DNA of 64,000 nucleotides. It comes from CAVQBJ01 sp963710725 (GTDB taxonomy: Bacteria > Actinomycetota > Thermoleophilia > Solirubrobacterales > Solirubrobacteraceae). The position numbers were made by a program, and so were the translations under genes. Under the pieces are notes generated by a model. That model saw nothing but the letters and a program-made list of their open reading frames with translations. It did not search any database and was not told where the DNA came from. The stretch lies in the NCBI GenBank assembly GCA_963710725.1, contig CAVQBJ010000005.1:1-64000 (forward strand), read 5' to 3'. Within the stretch, counting starts at the first letter, position 1. Each line of letters begins with the position of its first letter. Shown piece after piece: positions 24,429 through 33,029 of the stretch.

Positions 24429-25895
24429 ATGACGTCCCAATCACCCCATATCAATCGCTGGCGCGCGTTCGCGCTGTTGGCAGTGGCGTTCTTCATGGCG
24501 GTTATCGATCTGACGATCGTCAACGTGTCGCTGCCGACGATCGGCCGCGACCTGCACTTCTCGCAGACCAACCTGCAATGGGTGGTCACCGCGTATGCGC
24601 TGACCTACGGCGGGATGCTGCTGCTCGGTGGCCGCGCGGCCGACCTGCTCGGGCGCCGGCGTGTGCTGATGGCGGGCCTCGCCATCTTCAGCACGGCTTC
24701 GCTTTTGTGCGGGCTGGCGGGGAGCGCCACGTTCTTGATCGTGACCCGCGCGGTCCAGGGTCTCGGTGCAGCGGTGATGCTGCCGTCGGCGCTCTCGACG
24801 GTGATGAACATGTTCCAGGAGGGCGCCGAGCGCAACAAGGCGCTGGGGATCTGGGGCGGCCTCGGCGCTGGCGGCGCCACAGTCGGCGTGATCCTCGGCG
24901 GACTTCTAACCCGCTACGTCGGCTGGCAGTACATCTTCTTCCTCAACGTCCCGATCGGTCTTGCGGCGCTCGCGCTCGCTCCGAGGATCGTGCCCGAGAG
25001 CCGTCTGGCGTCGGTCGGCCGGCGCTTTGACGTGAGCGGCGGGATCACCGGGACTGCCGGGCTCGTGCTGCTCGTCGATGCGATCTCTCAGGCGCCGCAG
25101 TACGGTTGGAGCGCAACACGCACGATCGCTGTTCTCGGGGCGTCGATCGTCCTGCTCGCCGCTTTCGTCCTGATCGAGCGTCGTGTCAAGGACCCGCTGC
25201 TGCCTCTCGGGATCTTCCGGCTGCGCACGCTCGCCGGAGCGAATGCCGCCGGGCTGCTGTTGGGCGGCAGCTTCTTCGCGTTCATTTTCGTCGGCACTCT
25301 CTACATGCAGCAGGTGCTGCACTACAGCGCGCTGCAGTGCGGGCTCGCCTGGCTGGCCGCGTCGCTGACCTCGATCGCGCTCGCCGGCGTCTCCCAGGCA
25401 CTCGTGACCCGCGTCGGGACCAAGCTCGTGATGGCGGCCGGGATGAGCATGATCGGCGCCGGCGTGATCTGGGCCACTCAGGTGCCCGTCCACGGGCACT
25501 TCCTGGCCAATCTCGCCGGCCCGATGGTCGTAGCCGGCGCGGGAACCGCGTTCGCGTTCATTCCGATCTCGATCGCCGCGCTCGCCGGCGTCAAAGAGCA
25601 CCAGGCCGGGCTCGCGTCCGGGCTACTGAACACCAGCCAGCAGCTCGGCGGCGCGATCGGAATCGCGATCGCCTCAAGCGTCGCCGCCAGCCACACCCAA
25701 GCACTGGTTCACGCCGGCCAGGCCGGTCCCGAGGCACTCACCGGCGGGTTCCAGCAGGCGCTCTGGATGCTCGGCGCGATCGGCCTGCTCGCCATTCCGG
25801 CGATCTTCGCGCTCGTCCGCCACGAAGCAGTCTCGACCGCCGCGGTCGAGACGGCCATCCGCGACTCCCAGCCGGGGCTCGCCGCCGCCAGCTGA
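24429..25895 (+). CDS. MFS exporter, DHA2 (EmrB/QacA) family, 14 TM
   Basis: A 488-residue inner-membrane drug/proton antiporter. It has D27 in the first helix (FFMAVIDLTIVNVSLPTI), motif A GGRAADLLGRRRVLMAGL, motif C-like GGATVGVILGGLL, and hydrophobic segments fitting 14 helices. Substrates of such pumps are lipophilic toxic compounds. The ECF-type motif 51 nt upstream links its expression to the ECF42 sigma factor. A remnant SDR start and an ABM protein follow downstream. Confidence 0.92.
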   Translation: MTSQSPHINRWRAFALLAVAFFMAVIDLTIVNVSLPTIGRDLHFSQTNLQWVVTAYALTYGGMLLLGGRAADLLGRRRVLMAGLAIFSTASLLCGLAGSATFLIVTRAVQGLGAAVMLPSALSTVMNMFQEGAERNKALGIWGGLGAGGATVGVILGGLLTRYVGWQYIFFLNVPIGLAALALAPRIVPESRLASVGRRFDVSGGITGTAGLVLLVDAISQAPQYGWSATRTIAVLGASIVLLAAFVLIERRVKDPLLPLGIFRLRTLAGANAAGLLLGGSFFAFIFVGTLYMQQVLHYSALQCGLAWLAASLTSIALAGVSQALVTRVGTKLVMAAGMSMIGAGVIWATQVPVHGHFLANLAGPMVVAGAGTAFAFIPISIAALAGVKEHQAGLASGLLNTSQQLGGAIGIAIASSVAASHTQALVHAGQAGPEALTGGFQQALWMLGAIGLLAIPAIFALVRHEAVSTAAVETAIRDSQPGLAAAS

Positions 25896-25932
25896 CCAAC
25901 CTTGCACCAACCAACGCAAAGGAGACACAACG

Positions 25933-26061
25933 ATCAGCGAGCCGTCAGACGAGACCACGATCGTGGTCGGCGGATCCCGCGGCCTGGTCGCGGGATCCGC
26001 CACCGCGAGACGCCGAGCGATGCACACACATCACTACCCAACACCGAAGCAGGAGTCAACA
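25933..26061 (+). pseudogene. Remnant of an SDR N-terminus with lost start codon
   Basis: A good ribosome site (AAAGGAG, 25919-25925) is followed at the right distance by ATC in place of ATG. The frame then reads ISEPSDETTIVVGGSRGLVAG, the opening beta-strand and glycine motif of a short-chain dehydrogenase. After about 25 codons homology stops and the frame continues, without a stop, into the ABM gene at 26062. It looks like an SDR that lost almost all of its body by deletion. A perfect 13-bp inverted repeat lies inside. Confidence 0.5.
25969..26001. repeat. 13-bp inverted repeat
   Basis: GGCGGATCCCGCG (25969-25981) and CGCGGGATCCGCC (25989-26001) are perfect reverse complements with a 7-nt loop. 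It lies at the point where SDR homology ends, so it may mark the deletion end point, or act as an attenuator upstream of the ABM gene. Confidence 0.75.
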
Positions 26062-26364
26062 ATGCGCCACACGATGGTCACCTACACCGTCAAGGCAGGA
26101 CGTGAAGAGGAGAACGCTACGCTCGTGCGCGCCGTCTTCGAGGAGCTCGCAGAGACACGACCGGCCGGATTGCGGTACGCGGTCTTCCATCTCCCGGACT
26201 CGCGCCAGTTCATTCATCTGTACACCGACGAGCGCAGCACATCGGGCGTGCAGGGGCTGGACTCGTTCAAAGCATTCGTCGCCGGCGCGGAGGATCGGCA
26301 GGAACAGCCGGCCACCTTCACCCAGCCCAAACTAATCGGCGACTACCGCACATTCGACGAGTGA
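26062..26364 (+). CDS. ABM-type (antibiotic biosynthesis monooxygenase-like) small protein
   Basis: A 100-residue ferredoxin-like-fold protein: MRHTMVTYTVKAGREEENATLVRAVFEEL, RYAVFHLPDSRQFIHLYTDE and a C-terminal helix. The fold is that of dimeric alpha/beta-barrel monooxygenases, but no catalytic residues can be assigned. The start is ATG 26062 with AGGAG upstream; the frame is open further 5' into the SDR remnant. Its position after the exporter suggests that it belongs to the ECF42 locus. Confidence 0.75.
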   Translation: MRHTMVTYTVKAGREEENATLVRAVFEELAETRPAGLRYAVFHLPDSRQFIHLYTDERSTSGVQGLDSFKAFVAGAEDRQEQPATFTQPKLIGDYRTFDE

Positions 26365-26371
26365 CGGCCCG

Positions 26372-26412
26372 CGTCCGCCGGCGGACCTGCTCGTCCAGCG
26401 TCCGCCGGCGGA
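26372..26412. repeat. Duplicated 14-bp palindrome
   Basis: GTCCGCCGGCGGAC occurs at 26372-26385 and again at 26399-26412, 27 bp apart. Each copy is self-complementary. They lie just after the ABM gene and about 85 bp before the reductase gene, and could be a terminator or paired operator sites. Confidence 0.7.
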
Positions 26413-26494
26413 CTGCAGGGCACACGCCGGTACGACGCACGACACCAGCGGTGCTCGGAGCGACGCCGCTACACGACACAGGAGGACAGAAGTC

Positions 26495-27058
26495 ATGCGT
26501 AAGCTCATTGAATCCACACTCGTCTCTCTCGACGGGGTCGTCGGTTCCCCGGACCGCTGGTCCCCGTTCGACGAGGAATCCCGAGAATTGGCAAACGACG
26601 AACTCGAGAAGTACGACGCTTTAGTCCTGGGCCGCGTCACCTACGAGTTCTTCCGGGCGAACTGGGGTGCACCCACCGGCGACCCCTACATCGACCAGAT
26701 CAACGCGATACCCAAATACGTCGCCTCCGGGACGCTGAGCGAGGCGACGTGGAGCGCCACCCTCCTCGGACCCGACATCGTCGGCGCCATCGAGCAGCTG
26801 AAGGCCCAGCCTGGGAAGGACCTGTTCAAGATGGGCACCGGCCGCGTCGACGACACGCTCCTGCGCGCCCGCCTCGTCGACGAACTCCGCCTGTGGGTCA
26901 TGCCCGTCGTGGCCGGCACCGGCCAGCGCCTGTTCGAAGACGTCGACACCTCGTCCCTGAAGCTCACGCTCACCGACGTCCGCAAGCTCGCCAACGGCTC
27001 GGTCATCCTCACCTACGTCCCCAGTCCGACAATCAGGCCCGTATGTGACGGGTCATGA
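26495..27058 (+). CDS. Dihydrofolate-reductase-fold protein (RibD C-terminal family)
   Basis: A 187-residue RibD_C-family protein: MRKLIESTLVSLDGVVGSPD, LVLGRVTYEFFRANW, the cofactor-site strand DLFKMGTGRVDDTLLRARLVDE and VMPVVAGTGQRLFED. It is probably an NADPH-dependent reductase of unknown substrate. A strong AGGAGG precedes the ATG. It ends the ECF42 neighbourhood; DHFR-like proteins are often encoded near ECF42/DGPF genes, which supports a shared role. Confidence 0.88.
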   Translation: MRKLIESTLVSLDGVVGSPDRWSPFDEESRELANDELEKYDALVLGRVTYEFFRANWGAPTGDPYIDQINAIPKYVASGTLSEATWSATLLGPDIVGAIEQLKAQPGKDLFKMGTGRVDDTLLRARLVDELRLWVMPVVAGTGQRLFEDVDTSSLKLTLTDVRKLANGSVILTYVPSPTIRPVCDGS

Positions 27059-27116
27059 ACCGGCGGCCAGTCGGAGCCGCCTACATTCGATCAGGTCAAC
27101 GTCGGTGCGCTGACTG

Positions 27117-27836
27117 CTAGTGCTCCACCGGTCCCGGGTCGTCTGAGTCGAAGCTGACCGGCGCAGACGCGGCCCGGTCCCAGGCAGACTGTTGGCGGCG
27201 CATCATTACGGCGAGCGCAGCGAGCGCCACCAGGCCGCCCGCGACAAGCGCGGCGGCGAGCGAGTGCCCCGAAGCGATGGCGGCGAGCAGCCCGACAGCG
27301 GAACCCGCGAGCACAGCCGTGATCACCGCGACCATGGCAGCGACGCTTCGGAACGCCTGCCAGCGCCCCGCTCCCAATCCGAGCACGCGAAGGCGCTCCG
27401 GCCCCGGGACGCTCATCAGATACGAAGTGAGCTCCGGCGCCTCATCGAAGTAGTAGCTACGCAACAGGTCGACCCGACGCGCGTACCCGAGATCCTCGAT
27501 TCCGGACTGCAGCGCGCGCTCGAACGTCACCAACCCGACAAACGTAAGCGTCGGAAGGAGGACGAGTCCGAAGGCGTAGAAGGCGGTGCCGACCCGGCTA
27601 GCGGTCGCGATCAATCCCAGCGCCACCAGGCCGCCGGAGACGGCGCTAAGAAACATGCTCGCGCGGCCAGTCGACTCGGCGATCGTGGCCGCACGCGCGC
27701 CTTGGAGGGTGAAGTGTTCAGTCGTTGCGAACGTGACAGCCGCCGACCGCGGATCGCCGCGTGGCCGATGGACAGCCATGCTCGGGTCGAAGTCCTTCGT
27801 GTCTTCGCCTTCCTCGCCTCTAATGTCTTCCGGCAT
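27117..27836 (-). CDS. Membrane protein of unknown function
   Basis: A protein of about 239 residues with four hydrophobic segments in two hairpins (SGGLVALGLIATA, FYAFGLVLLPTLTFVGLV, then VAAMVAVITAVLAGSAVGLLAAI and AAALVAGGLVALAALAV). An acidic N-terminus and a soluble middle (RRVDLLRSYYFDEAPELTSYL) lie between. I recall similar uncharacterised actinobacterial membrane proteins with the YYFDEAPELT segment, but no function. I chose ATG 27836 (MPEDIRGEEG); a longer frame to 27908 is possible. Confidence 0.65.
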   Translation of the reverse strand: MPEDIRGEEGEDTKDFDPSMAVHRPRGDPRSAAVTFATTEHFTLQGARAATIAESTGRASMFLSAVSGGLVALGLIATASRVGTAFYAFGLVLLPTLTFVGLVTFERALQSGIEDLGYARRVDLLRSYYFDEAPELTSYLMSVPGPERLRVLGLGAGRWQAFRSVAAMVAVITAVLAGSAVGLLAAIASGHSLAAALVAGGLVALAALAVMMRRQQSAWDRAASAPVSFDSDDPGPVEH

Positions 27837-28275
27837 CAGCCGGGTCCCCTCCGTTTCCGGCGCCGCTCGGGGCGCGATCGTAGCGTGCCCAAGCAGGACG
27901 CTCCCCACCGCTGCCAGTTCGCGACAGCGCTTAAGCCCGCCTGACCGGGCCGTCGCGGTCGAGCGTCCTGGTGCGCGGAATTTCGCGCCCTGTCTGACGC
28001 TCTGTAACCACCGTTCTGGAACTTACGGACGCGCGGCGGCGACGGACGTTGGGTTGGCCGATGTCGGCGGTTCCCGGTTCTGGCGAGAAGGAGGTGCTCA
28101 GCGGCTCCGCGTGTGCTGCCTGTGGTCAATTGCAGGTCTGTCGATGAGACTGCCGGATTCGGCTGCCGGCAGGCGCGAGGCCGGAGGGAGAGAGGGAGGG
28201 AATGCCGCAACTCGTCTGCTTCAAGAGCCGGGGCGAGGTTGCGATTCCCGCTTGGGGGCGATAGCTTCACGGTTA
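27837..28275. other. Intergenic, no recognised gene
   Basis: 439 bp upstream of the large secreted protein. It holds a purine-rich run near 28178-28202 and no recognised gene or RNA. The frame of the downstream gene is open through it, but the translation is Arg/Gly-rich and unlike any N-terminus. Confidence 0.5.
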
Positions 28276-30945
28276 GTGCGACTGGGGTGGTGTTTGCCGG
28301 TGTACGTTCCCGGGCGTGGCCCGGTGTTGCTCAGCCTTGTCCTGGGGGTGCTCGTTCTGCGGGTCGGGATGGCGTCGGCTGCGACGTTCACCGCCGCGTG
28401 CTCGGGAACGACGGGCGATCCGACGTCGCTGGTCATGGCGATCAACGATGCGAATGCGGCCGGCGGGGCGAACGCGGTTCAGCTGGGCGCCGGCTGCACC
28501 TACACGTTGACCGCTGTTGATAACGACTGGTATGGCCCCAACGGGTTGCCGGCGATCGCGAGCAACATCACGATCGACGGCAACGGCGCGACGATCGCGC
28601 GCAGCACGGCGACCGGCACCCCGACTTTCAGGTTCTTCTTCGTTGGAGCGAACATCACGAACCCGAGCACCGAGAACTATGTCTCGCCGGGCCCGGGCCA
28701 GTTGACGCTCGAGGGTGTGACGCTCAGCGGCGGCCTGGCCGAGGGTGGGGACTCCGATCTTGGTGGGGGCGGCGCGGGGATGGGCGGCGCGATCTTCAGC
28801 CAGGGGACGGTCCTCATCGAGGACAGCACCCTGACCGGCAACACCGCCCAGGGTGGCGCGTCAGGGAATACGGCGGACGGCAGCGGCGGCGGTGGGATCG
28901 GGAGCGACTCGGAGGCTGCGATCGAAGCTGGCGCCGGGGGCGGCGGCTTCGACAACAGCGTCCAGGGCGGCTTCGGCGGGGGGGTCGGCGGCCAGTCCTC
29001 AGGGTTCTCAGGCCCAGGTGGGGGTGGCGGCGGCGCCGGATTTGGTTCAGCGGAGAACGGCTTTGCGGCTACTAGCTCCACGGCTGGCGCAGGCGGCGGG
29101 ATCCTGACGGGGACCGGCGGCGCGGGCGCCGGCGCACCGGGTGGGGCGGGCGGTGACGGCAGTGGCGGCGGCGCTGGCGGCAACGGAGCCGGCGGGGTCG
29201 GGGGCGACTTCGGTGGTGGTGGCCGGGCGGGCTTCGGCGACGGCGGCGGCGTCGGCGGTGGCGGGAGCGCCGGCGATACGTTCTCAGGTTCCGTTGTCGG
29301 CGGTGGCGGTGGCGGCTTCGGCGGGGGCGGCGGCTGGGGCGGCGGTGCGCGCTTCGGCGGCGAGGGAGGCTTTGGTGGCGGCGGTGGCGCCGGTGGTGAC
29401 GGCTTCGGTGGTTTCGGCGGAGGCGTGGGGACGGGCGGCTCAAGTCCTGCTGGCGGTGGTGGCGCGGGGATGGGCGGCGCGATCTTCACCATGCAGGGCC
29501 AGCTCACGATCAGCAACTCCACGCTGGCCGCCAACGAGGCGATCGCCGGTGCCGACGAGGTCCCGGTCCACGCCGAAGCGTTGGGCGGTGCGGTATTCAA
29601 CCTCAACGGCACATTCACGGCGACGGACTCGACGTTCGCCCTCAACACCGCCGACGACGACGGCACCTCGATCTTCAGTGTCGCCTACGGCGCGTCGACC
29701 GCGCGTGTCGCGCAGACGATGCTGCTGGGCACCATCGTCGCGATGGACACTCCCGCCACCGTCCCGGACGTGATCTCCGACACGCCGAACGAGGTGTTGG
29801 GCGCGGCGAACAGCTCCTCGGGCGAAGTCGACGACGTGAGCTTCGACCTCGTGTCGAACATCGCGTCGATCGGCACCGGGGTGATCAGGGGCGACCCGCT
29901 GACCGCTAACCCGGACCTCGGACCGTTGCAGGACAACGGCGGTCCGACGGCGACGATGGCACTGCTGCCCGGAAGTCCGGCGATCGACGCGGGCGACTCG
30001 GAGGGGCTCAGCACTGATCAGCGGGGCGACCGCCGGCCGGTGGACTTCTCCGGTCTCCCGAACGCCGCCGGTGGAGACGGAGCTGACATCGGCGCGTTCG
30101 AGTTCCAGCAGGCGTGCACTGATCAGGCGCTTCCGACCTCGGCGTGTCACATGCTGACGGTCTCTCTGGCGGGGAGCGGGACCGGCACCGTCGCGGGCAA
30201 CGGGCTCGCCTGTCCAGGGAACTGCTCGGACAGCTATGGGGCGTCGGCGACGATCATGCTCAGCGCGACCGCGGCCGCTGGCTCCACGTTTGCCGGCTGG
30301 AGCGGAGCCTGCACCGGGGCCGGCTCGTGCACCGTGCCCATGACCGCAGACCGAACCGTCACCGCCACGTTCACGACACCGGCACCACCCACGACGCCGG
30401 CAACACGCACTACACCGACACCCACGACACCGATAACACCCACGACACCGATAACACCCACGACACCGATAACACCCACGACACCGATAACACCCACGAC
30501 ACCGATAACACCCACGACACCGACGAGCGAGCCGCCGTCGATCTCGTCCTTGACGCAGTCGGCGTCGATTTGGCGTGAGGGCAGCGAGCGGGCGCAAATC
30601 ACCGCCGAACGCAGGAAGCGGCGACCGGTCGGGACGACCTTCTCGTTCGGCCTCGATCAGCCGGCGACGGTCACGCTCACGTTCATCCACTCGACCCCGG
30701 GGCGCAAGGTGGTGGGCAGATGCGTGCCGGGAACCAAGCAGAACAAGCACAAACCACGCTGCGCACTGACCGCTGGTACGGTCACGCTCACGGCACAGCA
30801 AGGCACCAACCACGTGCTCTTCCAAGGACGTCTCTCGAGCACCGCGAAACTCAAGCCAGGAAGCTACGCGCTCACGATCACCGCGACCAACGAAGCGCAC
30901 CAGAGGACCACCTCACAATCACTGAAGTTCACAATCGTCGAATAG
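28276..30945 (+). CDS. Secreted glycine-rich beta-helix protein (choice-of-anchor Q type)
   Basis: A protein of about 890 residues. I place the start at GTG 28276, just before a signal peptide (VLLSLVLGVLVLRVGMASA). A beta-helix start follows (AINDANAAGGANAVQLGAGC), then a roughly 200-residue Gly-rich block, a second beta-helix part ending SPAIDAGDS...DQRGDRRPVD (choice-of-anchor Q) and GADIGAFEFQQ. Next come an InlB B-repeat-like domain (SGTGTVAGNGLACPGNCSDS), a TPTTPI repeat linker and a C-terminal beta-sandwich typical of Solirubrobacterales exoproteins. It is probably a cell-surface adhesin or carbohydrate-binding protein. ATG 28144 is an alternative start. Confidence 0.8.
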   Translation: MRLGWCLPVYVPGRGPVLLSLVLGVLVLRVGMASAATFTAACSGTTGDPTSLVMAINDANAAGGANAVQLGAGCTYTLTAVDNDWYGPNGLPAIASNITIDGNGATIARSTATGTPTFRFFFVGANITNPSTENYVSPGPGQLTLEGVTLSGGLAEGGDSDLGGGGAGMGGAIFSQGTVLIEDSTLTGNTAQGGASGNTADGSGGGGIGSDSEAAIEAGAGGGGFDNSVQGGFGGGVGGQSSGFSGPGGGGGGAGFGSAENGFAATSSTAGAGGGILTGTGGAGAGAPGGAGGDGSGGGAGGNGAGGVGGDFGGGGRAGFGDGGGVGGGGSAGDTFSGSVVGGGGGGFGGGGGWGGGARFGGEGGFGGGGGAGGDGFGGFGGGVGTGGSSPAGGGGAGMGGAIFTMQGQLTISNSTLAANEAIAGADEVPVHAEALGGAVFNLNGTFTATDSTFALNTADDDGTSIFSVAYGASTARVAQTMLLGTIVAMDTPATVPDVISDTPNEVLGAANSSSGEVDDVSFDLVSNIASIGTGVIRGDPLTANPDLGPLQDNGGPTATMALLPGSPAIDAGDSEGLSTDQRGDRRPVDFSGLPNAAGGDGADIGAFEFQQACTDQALPTSACHMLTVSLAGSGTGTVAGNGLACPGNCSDSYGASATIMLSATAAAGSTFAGWSGACTGAGSCTVPMTADRTVTATFTTPAPPTTPATRTTPTPTTPITPTTPITPTTPITPTTPITPTTPITPTTPTSEPPSISSLTQSASIWREGSERAQITAERRKRRPVGTTFSFGLDQPATVTLTFIHSTPGRKVVGRCVPGTKQNKHKPRCALTAGTVTLTAQQGTNHVLFQGRLSSTAKLKPGSYALTITATNEAHQRTTSQSLKFTIVE
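30421..30522 (+). repeat. 18-bp tandem repeat inside the beta-helix gene
   Basis: The unit CCCACGACACCGATAACA repeats five times without change from 30421 to 30510, and a sixth copy begins at 30511. It encodes TPTTPI units of the linker before the last domain. Exact identity of the units suggests recent slippage, and copy number may vary between strains. Confidence 0.9.
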
Positions 30946-30993
30946 ACGCCATCGATCGGCGCCGGCAACCCGGGAGCCCCGACCGAGGCCGCG

Positions 30994-31373
30994 TCAGGCC
31001 CGGAGCAGCTCAGTTGCGCGGTCAGTCGCGCGCTCGGCTTTCGCCAGCGGGTCACCGAGCAAGCCGGCGAGTTCCTGCGTGGCCTCGAGGCAACGCTGCG
31101 AATGCGCTGTCATCTGGATGAACCCGTGCGGCAGGTCGGGTAATGCACGTAGGTGATGTCGTTACCGTCGTCCGCAAGCTTCTTCGCGTAGGCGTGGGCG
31201 ACGTCGCGCAGCATGTCAAAGCCACACCTCACCAGCAGGGCCTTGGGAAGGTCTGCGTGGCTGGGCGCGTTCAGAGGCGTGATGTACGGCTGCGAGTAGT
31301 CCACGCCTTCCGGCACCAGGCACCAGACGAACAGCAGCACTCCAGCCGTGTCGACATAGCCTCCGGACACGTT
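30994..31373 (-). pseudogene. C-terminal remnant of an HSL-type esterase, frameshifted
   Basis: On the minus strand one frame gives SGGYVDTAGVLLFVWCLVPE, then DYSQPYITPLNAPSHADLPK and VRCGFDMLRDVAHAYAKKL, ending at YVHYP. After a one-base loss near 31137 the homology continues in another frame with DLPHGFIQMTAHSQRCLEAT to the stop at 30994. Together this is the C-terminal third of a hormone-sensitive-lipase-family esterase with the catalytic Asp region and His (LPHGF). The catalytic serine half is missing. Confidence 0.65.
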
Positions 31374-31374
31374 C

Positions 31375-31509
31375 TTGAGCGACGGAGCCTTCGTCGTGAA
31401 GGACAAAGAAACCGAGATCAAACGGTTCGCCGACGACCCCGAACGCGAACGCAGGCTCTGGGAAGCCACCAGCGAGCTCCTTGAGAAGGCCGCCCTCAGG
31501 GCCAGATGA
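31375..31509 (+). pseudogene. Possible C-terminal tail of an SDR
   Basis: One frame reads LSDGAFVVKDKETEIKRFAD then DPERERRLWEATSELLEKAA to a stop at 31507-31509. The pattern of charged residues followed by LWEATSELL resembles the last helix of retinol-dehydrogenase-like SDRs. No ribosome site or start is evident and the rest of the gene is absent. It directly abuts the esterase remnant on the opposite strand. Confidence 0.35.
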
Positions 31510-31566
31510 GAAGCTTGGGCAGATGCTTTGCGACGGCACCGCGGGCCCGCGAGGGACCGGTAATGA

Positions 31567-32130
31567 GTGAGGAGCGGGTCGTTGTTCAAGGCGGCGGATG
31601 CGTACGCGTTGGAGCTTGACGAGCAGTCGTTCGACGTGGCGCACGCCCATCAGGTCCTTCAGCACTTGACCGACCCGGTCGCTGCCTTGGTCGAGATGCG
31701 ACGGGTGCTGCGACCAGGGGGGATTCGCGCCGTGCGCGATAGCGACTACGGAGGTTTCGTGTGGGCGCCCTTCGATCCTCTGCTGGACCGGTGGATGGAG
31801 CTCTACCACCAGGTGTGCGCCCGCAACGGCGCCGACGCCGACGCTGGCCGACATCTCCTCGGCTGAGCGCAAGCCGCTGGCTTCAGCGACATCGAAGCAG
31901 GCAGTTCCACCTGGACGTTCGCCGACGTGCCCTCGCGCGTCTGGTGGAGTGACCTATGGGCGGAGCGGGTGATCCGCTCCGCGCTCGCCGAGCAGGCCGT
32001 CAGCTACGGACTGAGCACCCATGAAGAGCTGGAGGCGATCGCTAGCGCATGGCACCGGTGGGCAGAACACGATGATGCCTTCTTCGTGGTCCTCCACGCG
32101 GAACTGATCGCCCGACGCCCAGCCGGCTGA
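31567..32130 (+). pseudogene. SAM-dependent methyltransferase, 5'-truncated and with in-frame TGA
   Basis: One frame reads ADAYALELDEQSFDVAHAHQ then LQHLTDPVAALVEMRRVLRP, the centre of a class I methyltransferase. It runs to RHLLG and a TGA at 31864-31866, then continues in the same frame AQAAGFSDIEAGSSTWTFAD to a natural end at 32130. Relatives have Trp (TGG) at the TGA position, so this is a one-base nonsense change. The first part with the SAM-binding glycine motif is missing. Both defects make function unlikely. Confidence 0.75.
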
Positions 32131-32363
32131 CTCCGCCGCAAACGGGGACAACGTTCCCAGACCCGGCTTACGCGGATGGCCGGCTTTCGCTGACGTCACC
32201 GGCACGGCGACGAGGGCGACTTTCGCTTCGCGACGAGACCATGCGCCGGCCCGGGCCCCGCAGTTGGCGACGAGGAGGGCGCGCGCCGTCGTCGAAGCGA
32301 GACCTGCATTTGTCGTCGCGCATGACACCCGTCGGCGGTCTGCTCCATACAAGAGTCAGCGGA

Positions 32364-32921
32364 TCAGGGCTTCGGCTCGCCGAGCAGTAGCTCGGTCCGG
32401 TACTTCGGGGCGAGTGCGATCGCCCTGGCGATGAACGCGCCGGTGGCGGCATCGTCGAGCGCCGGTGGCGGCTCGGTTCGGTGCGCGACCGGAACGCCGA
32501 CCTCCTTGAAGAACTCCTCCTGGCCTGCGGGCGAGCAGAGACAGAGCAGCCGCGCGGGCCGTTCGGAGACGTTGCGAAAGACGTGCGGCGCGTTGGCCGG
32601 CACATTGATCGTTTCACCAGCCGCGGCGACGGCGCTGACGCCGCGGAAGGTGAGCTCGATCTCGCCGTCAAGAATGGTGAACATCTCCTCGAAGTCGTGA
32701 CGGTGGGGCGGCGGCCCGCCGCCCGGCGGGACGTGCATGTCGATCAGCGTGTAGCGCCCGGCGGTGTCGGCCCCGGACACGAGGATGGTGTAGGTGTCCC
32801 CAACCACGCCGAGATGAGGCAGCGAGTCATCGGAGTCGGGGCTCACGTGCGTCAGCAACCGCCGAGGGTCATCATCGGGAATCGGTCCTGGCGGCTTTGA
32901 CTCAGGCGAGGTGTCGTTCAT
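32364..32921 (-). CDS. Cupin-domain protein
   Basis: A 185-residue single-domain cupin. Motif 1 is GGGPPPHRHDFEEMFTILDG (two His and a Glu of the metal site) and motif 2 is NVPANAPHVFRNVS (third His). Metal-binding residues are intact, so it may be a dioxygenase, isomerase or a sensor protein. It is divergent from a TetR gene with an operator-like site between. The 233 bp downstream, to the methyltransferase remnant, hold no recognised gene. Confidence 0.88.
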   Translation of the reverse strand: MNDTSPESKPPGPIPDDDPRRLLTHVSPDSDDSLPHLGVVGDTYTILVSGADTAGRYTLIDMHVPPGGGPPPHRHDFEEMFTILDGEIELTFRGVSAVAAAGETINVPANAPHVFRNVSERPARLLCLCSPAGQEEFFKEVGVPVAHRTEPPPALDDAATGAFIARAIALAPKYRTELLLGEPKP

Positions 32922-32944
32922 CAGCGCTCCCCTATATCGTGGGC

Positions 32945-32968
32945 TAAGCGGTGGAAATCGTCCGCTTA
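32945..32968. promoter_or_regulatory. Operator-like inverted repeat between cupin and TetR
   Basis: TAAGCGG (32945-32951) and CCGCTTA (32962-32968) form a perfect 7-bp inverted repeat with a 10-bp spacer. It lies in the 108-bp divergent gap, 23 bp from the cupin ATG. Likely bound by the adjacent TetR regulator. Confidence 0.6.
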
Positions 32969-33029
32969 TGACCCGGACGCTACCGAACGCGAGCCCCCGC
33001 TGTCGCTACCTGGCACGATCACCCCCGGG

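Noticed and set aside
28677..29666. Proline-rich 329-codon frame on the minus strand
   Set aside because: It is the complement of the glycine codons of the beta-helix gene; no start signal.
30421..30522. Possible CRISPR array
   Set aside because: Units are directly adjacent 18-bp repeats without spacers and encode a Thr/Pro linker.
29440..30900. Minus-strand frame with repeated GCYRCR units
   Set aside because: The Cys/Arg repeats come from reading the 18-bp tandem repeat in the wrong direction.
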